Assembly (NCBI GenBank): GCA_018713145.1
Contig: DVFP01000012.1
Coordinates: 123,073-187,072, forward strand
Reading direction: 5' to 3'
Origin: Candidatus Scybalocola faecavium
Lineage (GTDB): Bacteria; Bacillota; Clostridia; Lachnospirales; Lachnospiraceae
Length of the DNA: 64,000 nucleotides
Shown here: piece after piece, positions 25,848 to 36,565 of the stretch
Numbering within the stretch: the stretch's first letter is position 1
Layout of the letters: each line of letters starts with the position of its first letter
Notes under the pieces: generated by a model
What the model saw: only the letters and a program-made list of their open reading frames with translations
Database searches by the model: none
What the model was told of the DNA's origin: nothing
Position numbers and translations under genes: made by a program

Positions 25848-26790
25848 GATAAATTCCTCTCTCTGTCAGTAAATTAATAATATATTCAAGAATTTCTTCG
25901 TCATTTTCATAATCATTTTTATTGATCCATACCACATCTTTTTCACGGCGGAACCAGGTCAGCTGCCGTTTGGCAAAATGGCGGGTATCTCTTTTTAATA
26001 TATATACAGCCTCATCCAGAGTACACTCTCCTGAAAAATAAGGCACAAATTCCTTATATCCCAGTCCCTGCATAGAGACCAGGTCCGGACTGTAGCCTTC
26101 CTCAAGAAGGCCCTTGACTTCATCTACAAGTCCATCTTTAAGCATTTGATCCACCCGCCGGTTGATCCGCTCATATAAGACCTGTCTTGGCCAGGTCAGC
26201 ACAAGATAGGCGCTGTTATACGGGCTGGTCTTTTGACGTTCCGCGGCGTTATGCTCTGAAATTTTTTCACCGGTTTTTTCATAAAATTCCAAAGCGCGGA
26301 TCACCCGTTTTATATTATTGGGATGGATCTGGGCCGCAGCCTCAGGATCCACCTGGGATAAACGGTCATGGAGCAGCTGGCCCTGTCCCTGGCGGGCAAG
26401 GGCCTCCATCTCCTGACGAAAGGCCGGATCACTGTCATTTTCCGTAAAATCAATATCATTTAAAAGGGCCTGAATGTAGAATCCTGTGCCCCCAACCACA
26501 ATAGGGATCTTTCCCCGGGAAATTATATCTTCCATAGCCTCTTTGGCCAATTTCTGGAAAAGGACCACATTAAATTCTTCATCCGGCATTAATACATCAA
26601 TTAAATGATGAGGGATCCCCTCCATCTGTTGGGGAAGGATCTTGGCAGTGCCAATATTCATTTTTTTATATACCTGCATGGAATCCGCGGAAATGATCTC
26701 TCCGCCGATGCGTTTGGCCAGGGATAGGGACAAACCGGTCTTTCCGGCTGCCGTTGGTCCGGTTAAAATAACAAGAGGCCATGGTTTCAA
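25840..26790 (-). CDS. miaA: tRNA dimethylallyltransferase
   Basis: 316 aa. P-loop GPTAAGKT (about 11-18), SADSMQVYKKMNIGTAK and VGGTGFYIQALL. It adds a dimethylallyl group to A37 of tRNAs reading UNN codons. MiaB, encoded at 33.8-35.3 kb, then thiomethylates the same base. I choose the TTG at 26790, which has a CAGGAG site 8 nt upstream and gives the family-typical N-terminus just before the P-loop. The ATG at 26868 lies within mutL and adds 26 unlikely residues. Confidence 0.95.
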   Translation of the reverse strand: MKPWPLVILTGPTAAGKTGLSLSLAKRIGGEIISADSMQVYKKMNIGTAKILPQQMEGIPHHLIDVLMPDEEFNVVLFQKLAKEAMEDIISRGKIPIVVGGTGFYIQALLNDIDFTENDSDPAFRQEMEALARQGQGQLLHDRLSQVDPEAAAQIHPNNIKRVIRALEFYEKTGEKISEHNAAERQKTSPYNSAYLVLTWPRQVLYERINRRVDQMLKDGLVDEVKGLLEEGYSPDLVSMQGLGYKEFVPYFSGECTLDEAVYILKRDTRHFAKRQLTWFRREKDVVWINKNDYENDEEILEYIINLLTERGIYHE

Positions 26791-26833
26791 ACATATCAGC
26801 TCCTGACTGTTGGATTCTTTGAATTTCTTTTTT

Positions 26834-28822
26834 CTATTGGATTCTCTTAAATTTCTTTTCCAGCTCATACTGGCTCATAGCAATGATCGTAGGCCGTCCG
26901 TGGGGACAGTTATAAGGATTGTCCGCGGCAAGAAGCTCGTCAATAAGGGCGTCTGCTTCCTGAAAGGACAGGGTCTGATTCCCTTTTACAGCCGCTTTGC
27001 AGGCCATGGTAGCCAGCCGGTCATTGATCAGGTCTGCGCTGAAGTGTCCGGATTGGTCTGAAATGGCATCCAGAAGGTCAATAAACAGATCTCTTTCCGT
27101 AAAGCCGTAAAGTTCCGAAGGCACGCTGCGCACCGCATATTCCCTGCCCCCAAAAGGATCGATCTCAAAGCCCAGGGCCTTAAACTGGTCCATATACCGG
27201 TTCAGCGCTTCCTCCTCATGCATGGTCAGGGAAAGGATCATCGGCGGGTCCAGCCGTTGGGAAACAGCTGTGGAATTTTCATAATGCTTTTTCAGCTTTT
27301 CATACATAACCTTTTCATGGGCCGCATGCTGGTCAATAATATAAAGCTTTTTATCATATTCCACCAGCCAGTAGGTTTCAAAAAGCTGGCCAATAAGCCG
27401 GTGGCGCAGCCGGGCCTTTTTCGACAAAAGCTTATCGTCAAAAAGCGCCATCTGCTGCCCCCTGCCGTCGCCGACTTCCGTCCCATAAGGGGCAGGCTCC
27501 GCCTCCCGAAGCTGCTGCTGGGACGGGGCGGAAGCTGTTCCCGCTGCACCAGCGGGCGTTTCCTGTCCGGCCTGAATTGCCCTTGGCGCGGTCTGTTCCT
27601 GCGGTGCCCCTGGTGCTGGTGAGGCGGGCGCCAAGGCGGACTTTAGCTGCTGGCTTGATGGCGTACCTGGCGCCGCCTGGGCCTGAGTTGGCCCTGGCGC
27701 AGACTGTTTCAGCATTTCTTTCCTGTGGGTTTCAAAAGGTTCCGGCGCAGGTTTTAAAAGACGCTCTTTCATCTCCTGCTTTTGCCGGGCCGCAATCTCC
27801 CGGTCAGTATCCATAGATACGTCCGGGATCAGATCCCGACCTTCCAGAGCATCCCGGATCGTCCGGTAAACCAGCTCATATACTTCCTCACTGTTGTTAA
27901 ATCGGATCTCCATCTTTGTGGGATGGACATTAACATCGATCAGAGAGGCATCTATGGAAAGGTGAAATGCTGTAAAAGGATATTTATGGACCATGACAAA
28001 GTTTTTATAGGCTTCCTCAATGGCCTTAGTGATCACCGGGCTTTTTATATACCGTCCGTTAATAAAATAATTTTCATAGGCACGATTTCCTCTGGAGATC
28101 AAAGGTTTTCCGATAAAGCCTTTCATTTCCATGTTGGCAGAACGCCGGTCTACCTCCAAAAGGTTGGCCGTAATATCTCTTCCGTAAATATTATAAATAA
28201 TATCTTTTAACTGCATATTTCCTGCAGTATGGATCCGGTTTTGACGATTATTAATGAATTTAAAGGAAACCTCCGGATGAGACAAGGACAGCCGCATGAT
28301 CAGGTCATTAACATAGCCTGCTTCTGTCATGTCTGACTTTAAAAACTTCCGGCGGGCCGGGGTATTATAAAACAGGTTTCTTACGATCATCGTTGTCCCG
28401 GAGGGGCAGCCTACTTCCTCAAAAACAGTCTCTTTTCCCCCTTCAATACAATACCGTACTCCGGTAAGTTCCTCAGGGGTTTTTGTAAGAAGCTCTACCT
28501 GGGCCACGGAGGCGATACTGGATAATGCCTCGCCTCGAAATCCAAGAGACGCAATCATAAGAAGATCGGTGGCCGTGCGGATCTTGCTTGTAGAATGACG
28601 CAAAAAAGCCAAAGGAATATCTTCCTTATCAATTCCGCCCCCGTTATCTGTAACACGGATCAGGCTGGTGCCTCCATCCCGGATTTCCACAGTGATAGCT
28701 GTGGCATGGGCGTCAATAGCATTTTCCACCAGTTCCTTTACCACTGATGAAGGGCGCTCCACCACCTCACCGGCAGCAATCTTATTAATGGTATCCGAAT
28801 CCAGCACATTAATATTGGCCAT
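26834..28822 (-). CDS. mutL: DNA mismatch repair endonuclease MutL
   Basis: 662 aa. N-terminal GHKL ATPase (ELVENAIDAHA, DNGGGID, GFRGEALSSI), a Pro/Ala/Gln-rich linker (about 380-470), and a C-terminal dimerisation domain with the metal-binding endonuclease motif DQHAAHEKVMYE, plus ACKAAVKG and CPHGRP. So it is the nicking type of MutL found in bacteria lacking MutH. It works with MutS encoded 98 bp upstream. The GC-rich linker stands out in base composition, as is usual for such linkers. Confidence 0.97.
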   Translation of the reverse strand: MANINVLDSDTINKIAAGEVVERPSSVVKELVENAIDAHATAITVEIRDGGTSLIRVTDNGGGIDKEDIPLAFLRHSTSKIRTATDLLMIASLGFRGEALSSIASVAQVELLTKTPEELTGVRYCIEGGKETVFEEVGCPSGTTMIVRNLFYNTPARRKFLKSDMTEAGYVNDLIMRLSLSHPEVSFKFINNRQNRIHTAGNMQLKDIIYNIYGRDITANLLEVDRRSANMEMKGFIGKPLISRGNRAYENYFINGRYIKSPVITKAIEEAYKNFVMVHKYPFTAFHLSIDASLIDVNVHPTKMEIRFNNSEEVYELVYRTIRDALEGRDLIPDVSMDTDREIAARQKQEMKERLLKPAPEPFETHRKEMLKQSAPGPTQAQAAPGTPSSQQLKSALAPASPAPGAPQEQTAPRAIQAGQETPAGAAGTASAPSQQQLREAEPAPYGTEVGDGRGQQMALFDDKLLSKKARLRHRLIGQLFETYWLVEYDKKLYIIDQHAAHEKVMYEKLKKHYENSTAVSQRLDPPMILSLTMHEEEALNRYMDQFKALGFEIDPFGGREYAVRSVPSELYGFTERDLFIDLLDAISDQSGHFSADLINDRLATMACKAAVKGNQTLSFQEADALIDELLAADNPYNCPHGRPTIIAMSQYELEKKFKRIQ

Positions 28823-28860
28823 AGGTCCACCTCCTTAACATTACCATATGTGTGTATACA

Positions 28861-28883
28861 TTTCCGGCTTCATCCGCCGGAAA
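28861..28883. other. Short hairpin between mutS and mutL
   Basis: TTTCCGGC (28861-28868) and GCCGGAAA (28876-28883), loop 7 nt. No U-run follows on the minus strand, so it is more likely an mRNA processing or stability hairpin than a terminator. Confidence 0.4.
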
Positions 28884-28920
28884 TGCTGCAACATCAGGCC
28901 GTCTGAACGGTTACAAAAGG

Positions 28921-31629
28921 TCACATTAACTCCTGCTGGAGCTGATCCAGCAAAAGCATAGCATCTAAGGGACGCATCCGGGAAAGATCTGCCTTTTTTA
29001 ATTGATCGATCACCTGAGCCCATGTTTCAGGGATACGGGGAGCATCCTCAGTCGTTTCCTGGGCCTGGGCGTTTCCGGCACTTATCCCGCACGTGTCAAA
29101 TAATGACATCTGTCCGTCGTTTTCCTCTTTTTTTCCTTTTTTATTCGGCAGGGATGCTTTATTTTTTTCATTGCCGGAGCCGATCTCACGAACCTTGTCT
29201 GTAATATCCGCGCTGACCAGTTCTTCCACCAGCTCCTTGGCCCGGTCAATCACCGGATCCGGAACCCCGGCCAGTTTAGCTACCTGAATACCATAACTTT
29301 TATCCGCGCCGCCCCGGACGATCTTTCTTAGGAAGATAATATCATCTCCCTGCTCTTTCACAGCGATACAGTAGTTATTGACACTGGAAAGTTTGCCTTC
29401 CAGCTCGGTCAGCTCATGATAATGGGTGGCAAAAAGGGTCTTTGCGCCTAAAAGCTTGGGATTGCTGATATATTCCACTACAGCCCAGGCAATGCTCAAA
29501 CCGTCAAAGGTACTGGTTCCCCGGCCGATCTCATCTAAAATCAAAAGACTGTCTTTTGTGGCATTTCTTAAAATATTAGCCACTTCTGTCATTTCCACCA
29601 TAAAGGTACTTTGTCCGCTGGCCAGGTCATCGCTGGCCCCGACCCGGGTAAAGATCCGGTCCACAATGCCAATATCGGCACAGGCTGCGGGAACAAAACT
29701 GCCCATTTGAGCCATAAGGACGATCAAAGCTGTCTGGCGCATATATGTGGACTTTCCCGCCATATTAGGTCCGGTAATGATAGAGATCCGGTTATCCTGA
29801 TTGTCCAGATAGGTATCATTTTCAATGAACATCTGGCTGGCAGACATTTTTTCCACTACCGGATGGCGGCCTCCCTTAATATTAATGATTCCCTTGGTAT
29901 TAATGGACGGCCGGACATAGTTGTTCCGTTCTGCCACAAGAGCCAGGGAGCAAAGTACATCCAGGTTCGCCAGGGCCTTGGCTGTGGTCTGGATCCTGGA
30001 CACCTCACCGGCGATTTTGTCCCGGACTTCACAAAACAGGTCATACTCCAGGGAAAACAGCTTATCCTCGGCTCCGAGGATCGTATCCTCCAGTTCCTTT
30101 AACCGAGGGGTAATATACCGCTCCGCATTGGTCAAAGTCTGTTTGCGGATCCAGGTATCCGGCACCATGGACTTATAGGAATTGGTTACTTCCAGGTAAT
30201 AGCCAAAAACCTTATTATACTTCACCTTCAGATTTTTAATGCCTGTTTTTTCTCTTTCTTCGCTTTCCAACTGAGAAAGCCACTGCTTTCCCTCGGTTTT
30301 TGCATGGCGGTATTTATCAATTTCCTCATTAAAACCGTCTTTAATAATGCCTCCATCCTTTAAACCAATCGGCGGATCCTCATTAATGGCCTGATCGATC
30401 ATGTGACACAGATCTTCCAGGCTGTCCATTTGGTCATATATTTCCTGAAGCCGAACCGATTTATAGGAATTAAGCAGTATCTTGATAGGCGGAATCATGG
30501 CCACAGAGGATTTAAATGCGATCAGATCCCTGGGATTGGCGGTTTTGCAGCTGATCTTGCTCATAAGCCGCTCCAGATCATACACCGGATTTAAATATTC
30601 CCGGATCTCATCTCTGTTGATCAGTTCCCTGTTAATTTCCTCAATGGCATCCAGACGCATCTCTATAGGTTTTTTGTCAATATAAGGCTGTTCGATCCAT
30701 GTACGCAGGAGCCTTGCCCCCATAGCGGTCTTCGTTTTGTCAAGAACCCATAAAAGGGAACCTCTTTTCTGTTTTTCCCTCAGCGTTTCTAAAAGCTCCA
30801 GATTTCTCCGGGTGGAGCTGTCAATAATCATATACTGACCGGAATTATATGTAGTAATATGCGTCAGATGGGTCAGGGAATTTTTCTGTGTTTCATAAAG
30901 GTACTGCAAAAGTGCTCCTGCGGCAATAGTCCCGGCAGTATAATCTCCAAGACCAAGTCCTTCTAAAGCAGATACCTTAAAATGACGTTTCAATCTTTCT
31001 CGGCACTGATCTTCATCCATGTACCAGGAATCCAGTACAGAAACCGATACGTTCATCCGTTCCTTTACCGGTTCCAGATCCACGCCGCTCATTAAAAAGG
31101 CATCATTGTGGATGATCTCTGCAGGAGAAAATTTTGTGATTTCATCCATCAGCTTTTTGCCGGAATCCACCTCAGTCATATAGTAATCCCCGGTAGATAT
31201 ATCTGCAGCAGAAATACCAAAACAGTCATCTATATATACAATGCACATCAGATAATTATTTTTCGTCTCATCTAAGGCCTGCATACTTAAGTTCGTCCCC
31301 GGGGTAACAATGCGGATGACTTCCCGCTTAACAAGGCCTTTGGCCAGCTTGGGATCTTCCATCTGCTCACAGATGGCAACTTTGTATCCTTTGGATACAA
31401 GCTTGTTCAGATAGGAATCCACAGCATGGTAGGGAACACCGCACATAGGAGCACGCTCTTCCTGACCGCAATCTTTTCCTGTCAGGGTGATCTCCAGCTC
31501 TCTGGACGCAGTAATGGCATCGTCAAAAAACATTTCATAAAAATCCCCCAGACGGTAAAAAAGAATACAGTCCTTATATTGCTCCTTGGTCTTTACATAT
31601 TGCTGCATCATTGGTGTTAATGGTGCCAT
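28921..31629 (-). CDS. mutS: DNA mismatch repair protein MutS
   Basis: 902 aa. Mismatch-reading motif FYRLGDFYEMFFDDA near residue 25, clamp/lever domains, then the ATPase: GPNMAGKSTYMRQ, ASGQSTFMVEM, LLILDEIGRGTSTFDG, THYHELTELE. It recognises mismatches and recruits MutL. An AAGGAG site precedes the ATG. No promoter was found in the short gap after glnN, so transcription may read through from upstream or start inside glnN. Confidence 0.97.
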   Translation of the reverse strand: MAPLTPMMQQYVKTKEQYKDCILFYRLGDFYEMFFDDAITASRELEITLTGKDCGQEERAPMCGVPYHAVDSYLNKLVSKGYKVAICEQMEDPKLAKGLVKREVIRIVTPGTNLSMQALDETKNNYLMCIVYIDDCFGISAADISTGDYYMTEVDSGKKLMDEITKFSPAEIIHNDAFLMSGVDLEPVKERMNVSVSVLDSWYMDEDQCRERLKRHFKVSALEGLGLGDYTAGTIAAGALLQYLYETQKNSLTHLTHITTYNSGQYMIIDSSTRRNLELLETLREKQKRGSLLWVLDKTKTAMGARLLRTWIEQPYIDKKPIEMRLDAIEEINRELINRDEIREYLNPVYDLERLMSKISCKTANPRDLIAFKSSVAMIPPIKILLNSYKSVRLQEIYDQMDSLEDLCHMIDQAINEDPPIGLKDGGIIKDGFNEEIDKYRHAKTEGKQWLSQLESEEREKTGIKNLKVKYNKVFGYYLEVTNSYKSMVPDTWIRKQTLTNAERYITPRLKELEDTILGAEDKLFSLEYDLFCEVRDKIAGEVSRIQTTAKALANLDVLCSLALVAERNNYVRPSINTKGIINIKGGRHPVVEKMSASQMFIENDTYLDNQDNRISIITGPNMAGKSTYMRQTALIVLMAQMGSFVPAACADIGIVDRIFTRVGASDDLASGQSTFMVEMTEVANILRNATKDSLLILDEIGRGTSTFDGLSIAWAVVEYISNPKLLGAKTLFATHYHELTELEGKLSSVNNYCIAVKEQGDDIIFLRKIVRGGADKSYGIQVAKLAGVPDPVIDRAKELVEELVSADITDKVREIGSGNEKNKASLPNKKGKKEENDGQMSLFDTCGISAGNAQAQETTEDAPRIPETWAQVIDQLKKADLSRMRPLDAMLLLDQLQQELM

Positions 31630-31653
31630 GGTTTTATACTCCTTCTCTTCCTC

Positions 31654-31692
31654 AAAAAGGGATACCAGAAAGCAAAACCTTTCTGATACCCC
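31654..31692 (-). terminator. Terminator after glnN
   Basis: On the minus strand a stem of about 14 bp (GGGGTATCAGAAAG with CTTTCTGGTATCCC, two non-Watson-Crick positions) and a 6-nt loop are followed by TTTTT. Strong rho-independent shape. Confidence 0.8.
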
Positions 31693-31700
31693 ATATCGTG

Positions 31701-33809
31701 TTAAACATTAAACATTAAATCACCGTAGGTTGGGAATGGCCATTCCTTAGCGTCTACGATCCGTTCAAGAGCATCTGCCGGACGGCGCAGCTCATCCATG
31801 GCTGTGCAGACATCATCTCTGTAGGCAATAGCTCTTTCTTTAAAGTGCTCCAGGGAAGCCGCATGATCCACATTAGCCTCCAGCTTAACCAAAGCATCGT
31901 TCATGGCCTTTAAATGCTTCGAGCAGTCTGACATAACAATACGCTGCACGCTGGCGTCATAGCCGGTAGCTTCAACTCCCTGGATGGAATCTGCCACAGT
32001 TGTAGTATACTTGATCACTGCTGGGATGATCTCCTTTTTCGCCATATCGATCATGGTGCGGGCTTCAATATTAATAGCCTTGGCATACATTTCATAAGCC
32101 ACTTCTTCTCTGGCCTTAAGCTCAACCTCTGTCATAACATTATGACGGGCGAAAAGCTCAATGGTCTTAGGATCAGTCAGGCAGCCGGCGGCGTCAACCA
32201 TATTGGTAATATTAGGCAGTCCCCGACGCTTGGCTTCTTCTACCCATTCCTGAGAGTAGCCGTTGCCATTGAAAATAATGCGCATATGCTCGCTGACCCA
32301 CTTTTTGATCAGGTCATGAGCAGCCATTTCCACATCATCAGCAACCTCGAGAATATCAGCAGCCTGGCGCAGTGTTTCCGCTACAATAGTATTTAATACA
32401 ATGTTAGCATCGGCAATCGACGCAGAGGAACCTACCATACGGAACTCAAATTTATTTCCCGTAAAGGCAAAAGGTGAAGTACGGTTCCGGTCTGTAGCAT
32501 CCATACGGAAATTAGGCACAGTCGCCAGGCCGATGTTGGACTCTGTTCCTTCTTTAGAACTGGTGGCTTCCCCTTTTTCGCACAGCTGTGTCAGCACATC
32601 CTCCAGCTGCTCCCCTAAAAATACGGAAATAATGGCCGGCGGCGCTTCATTTGCGCCCAGACGGTGATCATTGCCCGGATTTGCCGCAGATTCCCGCAGC
32701 AGCGGCGCATATTCATCCACTGCCTTTAAAATGGCAGCCAGAATCAAAAGAAACTGGCGGTTTTCATGGGGGGTCTTTCCGGGATCTAAAAGGTTTACGC
32801 CAGTATCGGTGATCAGTGACCAGTTGTTGTGTTTACCGGAACCGTTGACGCCGTCAAAAGGTTTTTCATGGAGCAGGCATACCAGATTATGGCGCAAAGC
32901 CACCCGTTTCATAGCTTCCATGACTAACTGGTTGTGGTCTGTGGCAATATTTGTAGTAGCATAAACAGGAGCCAGCTCATGCTGCGCCGGAGCAACTTCA
33001 TTATGCTGAGTCTTGGCAGTAACGCCCAGCTTCCACAGTTCTACATTCAGATCATTCATAAAAGCGGCGATCCGCTCTTTAATAATACCGAAATAGTGGT
33101 CATCCATTTCCTGGCCCTTAGGTGCAGGAGCGCCAAACAGTGTCCGTCCTGCAAAGATCAGATCCCGGCGCTGCATATACAGATCTTTATCTACAAGGAA
33201 ATATTCCTGTTCCGCGCCAACGGAAGTGGTTACCTTGGTTACCTCGTTTTTTCCAAATAAATGAACGATACGCACTGCCTGACGATTGATCGCTTCCATG
33301 GACCGCAGCAGGGGTGTCTTTTTATCCAGAGCTTCTCCTGTATAGGAAAAGAACACCGTAGGAATACATAAAACAGCACCGGAAGGAGCCTCATGAATAA
33401 ATGCCGGTGAGGACAGATCCCATGCAGTATATCCTCTGGCTTCAAAGGTCGAACGAAGTCCGCCGGAAGGGAAAGATGAGCCGTCAGGCTCGCCTTTGAT
33501 CAACTCTTTTCCGGAAAATTCCAGGATCACTCCCCCATCTCCGGTAGGTGTGATAAATGCATCATGTTTTTCCGCAGTATACCCGGTTAAAGGCTGAAAC
33601 CAATGGCTGTAATGGGTGGCGCCTTTTTCAATAGCCCAATCCTTCATGGCATTGGCGACCACATCGGCTACATGCTTATCCAGCTCTACCCCTTCCTTCA
33701 TGCTGTTTTTCAGCTCCTGGTAGATCCGTTTTGGCAGACGCTCACGCATGGTAGCATCGTTAAATACGTTTGACGCAAAAATATCTGTAATTTTAACTCC
33801 TTTTTCCAT
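31701..33809 (-). CDS. glnN: Glutamine synthetase type III
   Basis: 702 aa, typical for GSIII (about 700) and unlike GSI (about 450). It forms glutamine from glutamate and ammonia with ATP. Family blocks: [78 protein letters not shown] and [22 protein letters not shown] is common in Lachnospiraceae. It starts 4 bp after the miaB stop, so it shares the miaB promoter. No nitrogen-responsive signal was recognised. Confidence 0.97.
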   Translation of the reverse strand: MEKGVKITDIFASNVFNDATMRERLPKRIYQELKNSMKEGVELDKHVADVVANAMKDWAIEKGATHYSHWFQPLTGYTAEKHDAFITPTGDGGVILEFSGKELIKGEPDGSSFPSGGLRSTFEARGYTAWDLSSPAFIHEAPSGAVLCIPTVFFSYTGEALDKKTPLLRSMEAINRQAVRIVHLFGKNEVTKVTTSVGAEQEYFLVDKDLYMQRRDLIFAGRTLFGAPAPKGQEMDDHYFGIIKERIAAFMNDLNVELWKLGVTAKTQHNEVAPAQHELAPVYATTNIATDHNQLVMEAMKRVALRHNLVCLLHEKPFDGVNGSGKHNNWSLITDTGVNLLDPGKTPHENRQFLLILAAILKAVDEYAPLLRESAANPGNDHRLGANEAPPAIISVFLGEQLEDVLTQLCEKGEATSSKEGTESNIGLATVPNFRMDATDRNRTSPFAFTGNKFEFRMVGSSASIADANIVLNTIVAETLRQAADILEVADDVEMAAHDLIKKWVSEHMRIIFNGNGYSQEWVEEAKRRGLPNITNMVDAAGCLTDPKTIELFARHNVMTEVELKAREEVAYEMYAKAINIEARTMIDMAKKEIIPAVIKYTTTVADSIQGVEATGYDASVQRIVMSDCSKHLKAMNDALVKLEANVDHAASLEHFKERAIAYRDDVCTAMDELRRPADALERIVDAKEWPFPTYGDLMFNV

Positions 33810-33813
33810 TCAT

Positions 33814-35259
33814 TTACCTCTTTTCGTATAATTCTCCAATATAATAGAAGCCTTTACATTCTTTAAGCAGTACAGGAACAAGCTTGCCGATCATAGAAGC
33901 ATCGCCTGGAAAATGTACTACTGTATTATTACTCAGACGTCCGGTGACCAGATGTTTATCCTGATGATTGATCTGCTCCACTAAAACATCCATAACCTGA
34001 CCTTCATGGCGGGCACATACCTGGGACGCTATTGTCTGGACTTTTTCAAGAAGCCGGTCAAAACGGTCCTTGATAACATCCTCAGGTACCTGATCCTCCA
34101 TAGATGCCGCCGGGGTGCCGTTGCGTTTGGAATAAATAAATGTATACGCACTGTCATAGCGAACCTTCTCCACCACATCCAGAGTCTCCTGAAAATCTTC
34201 CTCTGTTTCTCCAGGAAATCCAACAATAATATCCGTTGTCAGTGAAATGTCCGGGCAGGCGTTCCGAAGCTTTTCTACAAGATTAAGATAATCTTCTTTA
34301 GTATATTTACGGTTCATCTTTTTTAAGATCCTGGTACTTCCGGACTGGAGAGGAAGATGCAGATGCGGACAGATCTTTTTAGAACCGGCCATTACCTGAA
34401 TCAGCTCATCAGACAGATCCTTGGGATGGGAAGTCATAAAACGGATCCGCTCCAGGCCATCAATCTTTTCCACCTGAGTCAGCAGTTGGGCAAAGGTTAC
34501 AGGTGTTTCCAAAGTTTTTCCGTAGGAATTAACATTTTGTCCTAAAAGCATAACTTCAACCACACCATGAGATACATCCCGGCGGATCTCAGCTAAAATA
34601 TCCTCCGGTCTGCGGCTCCGCTCCCGTCCCCGCACATAGGGCACGATACAATAACTGCAGAAATTGTTGCAGCCAAACATAATGTTGATCCCTGATTTAA
34701 AAGAATATTTCCGATGTTCCGGAAGTTCCTCTACGATCTTATCTGTATCCTTCCATATATCAATGATCATGGATCCGGAATCTAAGCGATCCCAGATCAG
34801 CTCAGCCAGCTTATAGATATTATGGGTACCGAAAATAATGTCCACGTGTTTGTAGCTGGTCCGAAGCTTTTCTACTACATGGGGTTCCTGCATCATACAG
34901 CCGCAAAGAGCAATGAGCATCCCGGGACGGTTTTCCTTGATCTTTTTTAAGGTCCCCAGCCGTCCGTAAACCTTCAGGTTGGCATTTTCCCGTACTGTAC
35001 ATGTATTATAAATGACAAAGTCTGCGTCCTCACTTTCCGTGGCCTCATACCCGATGGCCTCTAAAATGCCGGAAAGTTTCTCAGAGTCGCGCGCATTCAT
35101 CTGGCAGCCGAAGGTCACCACCTTATAACAGGGCGATGAACCGGTTTCTTGTTTGTACTTATCCATCGCTTCTCTCAGCTGTTTGATAATATAAAGCTGA
35201 CGGTCCGGTTCAGTGGTTGGAACGCTGTCCATATTTTTTAAATTTAGATATTTACTCAT
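33814..35259 (-). CDS. miaB: tRNA-2-methylthio-N6-dimethylallyladenosine synthase
   Basis: 481 aa. N-terminal UPF0004 domain with the auxiliary cluster cysteines (TFGCQMNARDSE, ALCGCMM), radical SAM motif CNNFCSYC followed by VPYVRGRERSR, and a C-terminal TRAM domain. It adds a methylthio group to i6A37 made by MiaA. About 45 residues precede the first domain, which is common in Clostridia. A promoter lies at 35337-35365. Confidence 0.96.
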   Translation of the reverse strand: MSKYLNLKNMDSVPTTEPDRQLYIIKQLREAMDKYKQETGSSPCYKVVTFGCQMNARDSEKLSGILEAIGYEATESEDADFVIYNTCTVRENANLKVYGRLGTLKKIKENRPGMLIALCGCMMQEPHVVEKLRTSYKHVDIIFGTHNIYKLAELIWDRLDSGSMIIDIWKDTDKIVEELPEHRKYSFKSGINIMFGCNNFCSYCIVPYVRGRERSRRPEDILAEIRRDVSHGVVEVMLLGQNVNSYGKTLETPVTFAQLLTQVEKIDGLERIRFMTSHPKDLSDELIQVMAGSKKICPHLHLPLQSGSTRILKKMNRKYTKEDYLNLVEKLRNACPDISLTTDIIVGFPGETEEDFQETLDVVEKVRYDSAYTFIYSKRNGTPAASMEDQVPEDVIKDRFDRLLEKVQTIASQVCARHEGQVMDVLVEQINHQDKHLVTGRLSNNTVVHFPGDASMIGKLVPVLLKECKGFYYIGELYEKR

Positions 35260-35336
35260 ATTCTCCTATCCTAATTCATATTCCTTATCAATAGAAAATC
35301 CTGTTTTTTCTCATCGTTGAAGGTATTCCGATGTCT

Positions 35337-35365
35337 ATTCTACCATAGGTGGAAATTTGAGACAA
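35337..35365 (-). promoter_or_regulatory. Promoter of miaB-glnN
   Basis: Minus-strand TTGTCT (35360-35365), 17-bp spacer, TAGAAT (35337-35342). The transcript leader before the miaB start at 35259 would be about 70 nt. Confidence 0.65.
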
Positions 35366-35445
35366 GGAAAAAATCATCGTCAGATGAAATGAATGGAGAT
35401 ATTCAGCCCGGATAGACGGTTACAGATCACCCTAATACAGCAAAT

Positions 35446-35625
35446 ATGCAACTATATTTAGGATACGTCCGTTCTAATAAAGGAAGAACTAGCGGTTCTC
35501 GTATTATGTTTATAAGTGAAGAACATGAATCAATTTTACTGCACAAACCGCACCCGCAAAAAGAATTAAAATCCTACCAGTTGAAACAGCTGATAGAAAT
35601 CTTAGAACAGGAGGGGCTTATATGA
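35446..35625 (+). pseudogene. HicA-family toxin remnant, N-terminus lost
   Basis: 59 codons from the only in-frame ATG, which has no ribosome site. The protein GYVRSNKGRTSGSRIMF followed by ILLHKPHPQKELKSYQ matches the C-terminal two-thirds of clostridial HicA toxins, which are usually about 80-85 aa. The first 25-30 residues (first strand and helix) are missing, with a stop at 35413-35415 upstream in frame. The stop overlaps the hicB start (ATGA), as in intact operons. Probably non-functional. Confidence 0.7.
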
Positions 35626-36008
35626 ATAATACAATCCAGTATAAGGGCTATGTTGGAAGCGTTGAATTTTCTGAGGAAGATAATCTTTTCTTCGGTAAAG
35701 TCCTGGGAATCCGCTCTCTTATTTCTTATCAAGTAGAGACAGCCAGTGAACTTATCAATGACTTCCATGGAGCTGTTGATGATTATTTAGCAATGTGTGA
35801 ATCAGAAGGCCGATCTCCAGAAGTTGCTTACAAGGGCAGCTTTAATATACGCATTTCACCGGAACTTCATAAGCGTCTGGTCATTTATACTACAGCACAT
35901 AACATTTCGCTAAACAGCTGTATTGAGGATACTCTTAGAAATTCTCCGGCAGCTCAACTGTTCTCCATACTTATTCAGCCTTCTCTGTCGTATATCGCTT
36001 CCGTATGA
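35622..36008 (+). CDS. hicB: HicB-family antitoxin with replaced C-terminus
   Basis: 128 aa. N-terminal HicB fold (YKGYVGSVEFSEEDNLFFGK, then GIRSLISYQ, FHGAVDDYLAMC) and a ribbon-helix-helix DNA-binding segment (YKGSFNIRISPELHKRL, SLNSCIEDTLRN). The last 18-20 residues after EDTLRN do not look like HicB. The DNA there reads better as the end of a decayed gene on the other strand, so the natural C-terminus was probably cut by a rearrangement near 35945. It has a strong GGAGGGG site. It may still bind DNA. Confidence 0.7.
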   Translation: MNNTIQYKGYVGSVEFSEEDNLFFGKVLGIRSLISYQVETASELINDFHGAVDDYLAMCESEGRSPEVAYKGSFNIRISPELHKRLVIYTTAHNISLNSCIEDTLRNSPAAQLFSILIQPSLSYIASV

Positions 36009-36562
36009 TCTAAAATCCGTTTTAACAATTCCTGACCGCTTATATTTCCAGAAATTCCAAAATCGGAAATCGCTGCAAATTCTTCTGTATCCGTTGACAT
36101 CAGAAATCCCCATCCATGGAGTTGAATAACATCTACAAAACAGGTGGCTGTATCACTGTGGCCGTTCCGGTACATTCATTGTTCGCTATGACAGGGATGA
36201 CGTATTGATCATCAAAGACTAAGGTTTCCAAAACTGTATGACTGTCTTGAGTCACATTAGCTGTTGAATAGACAGGAATAACATAGTCAAGATCAAACGT
36301 AGCATTTGCTGCTTCCGGCCATTGCCCTCCCTGCACCACCATCGCTTTCCACGGGACTAAGCATCAAGGGGATGGTTATTGCGGCAGCTGCAATAAGGCA
36401 TAGGCAAGCGGCCATAACGCCCCATTTTATCCAATCTTTCTGCCAAATATTGCTTCATTTTTCACGGATACGGGTCAGCCGGACAGAAATATTTTTCTCC
36501 GAAAGCATTTCTTCTTCAATATTCTCCCGATTGGTGATACAGGCTTCAATTGTTTCAATCAA
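35975..36562 (-). pseudogene. Decayed membrane-anchored protein gene
   Basis: Minus-strand reading gives a membrane segment (WIKWGVMAACLCLIAAAAI) preceded by a short acidic region, then extracellular stretches such as YVIPVYSTANVTQDS and GWGFLMSTDTEEFAAISDFG. An in-frame TGA at 36455-36457 and at least two frame changes (near 36345 and 36175) break it, and another TGA at 36563-36565 closes the upstream side. The style (KWG..AACLCL before a membrane helix) is common in lachnospiral membrane proteins. The family was not identified. Confidence 0.55.
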
Positions 36563-36565
36563 TCA

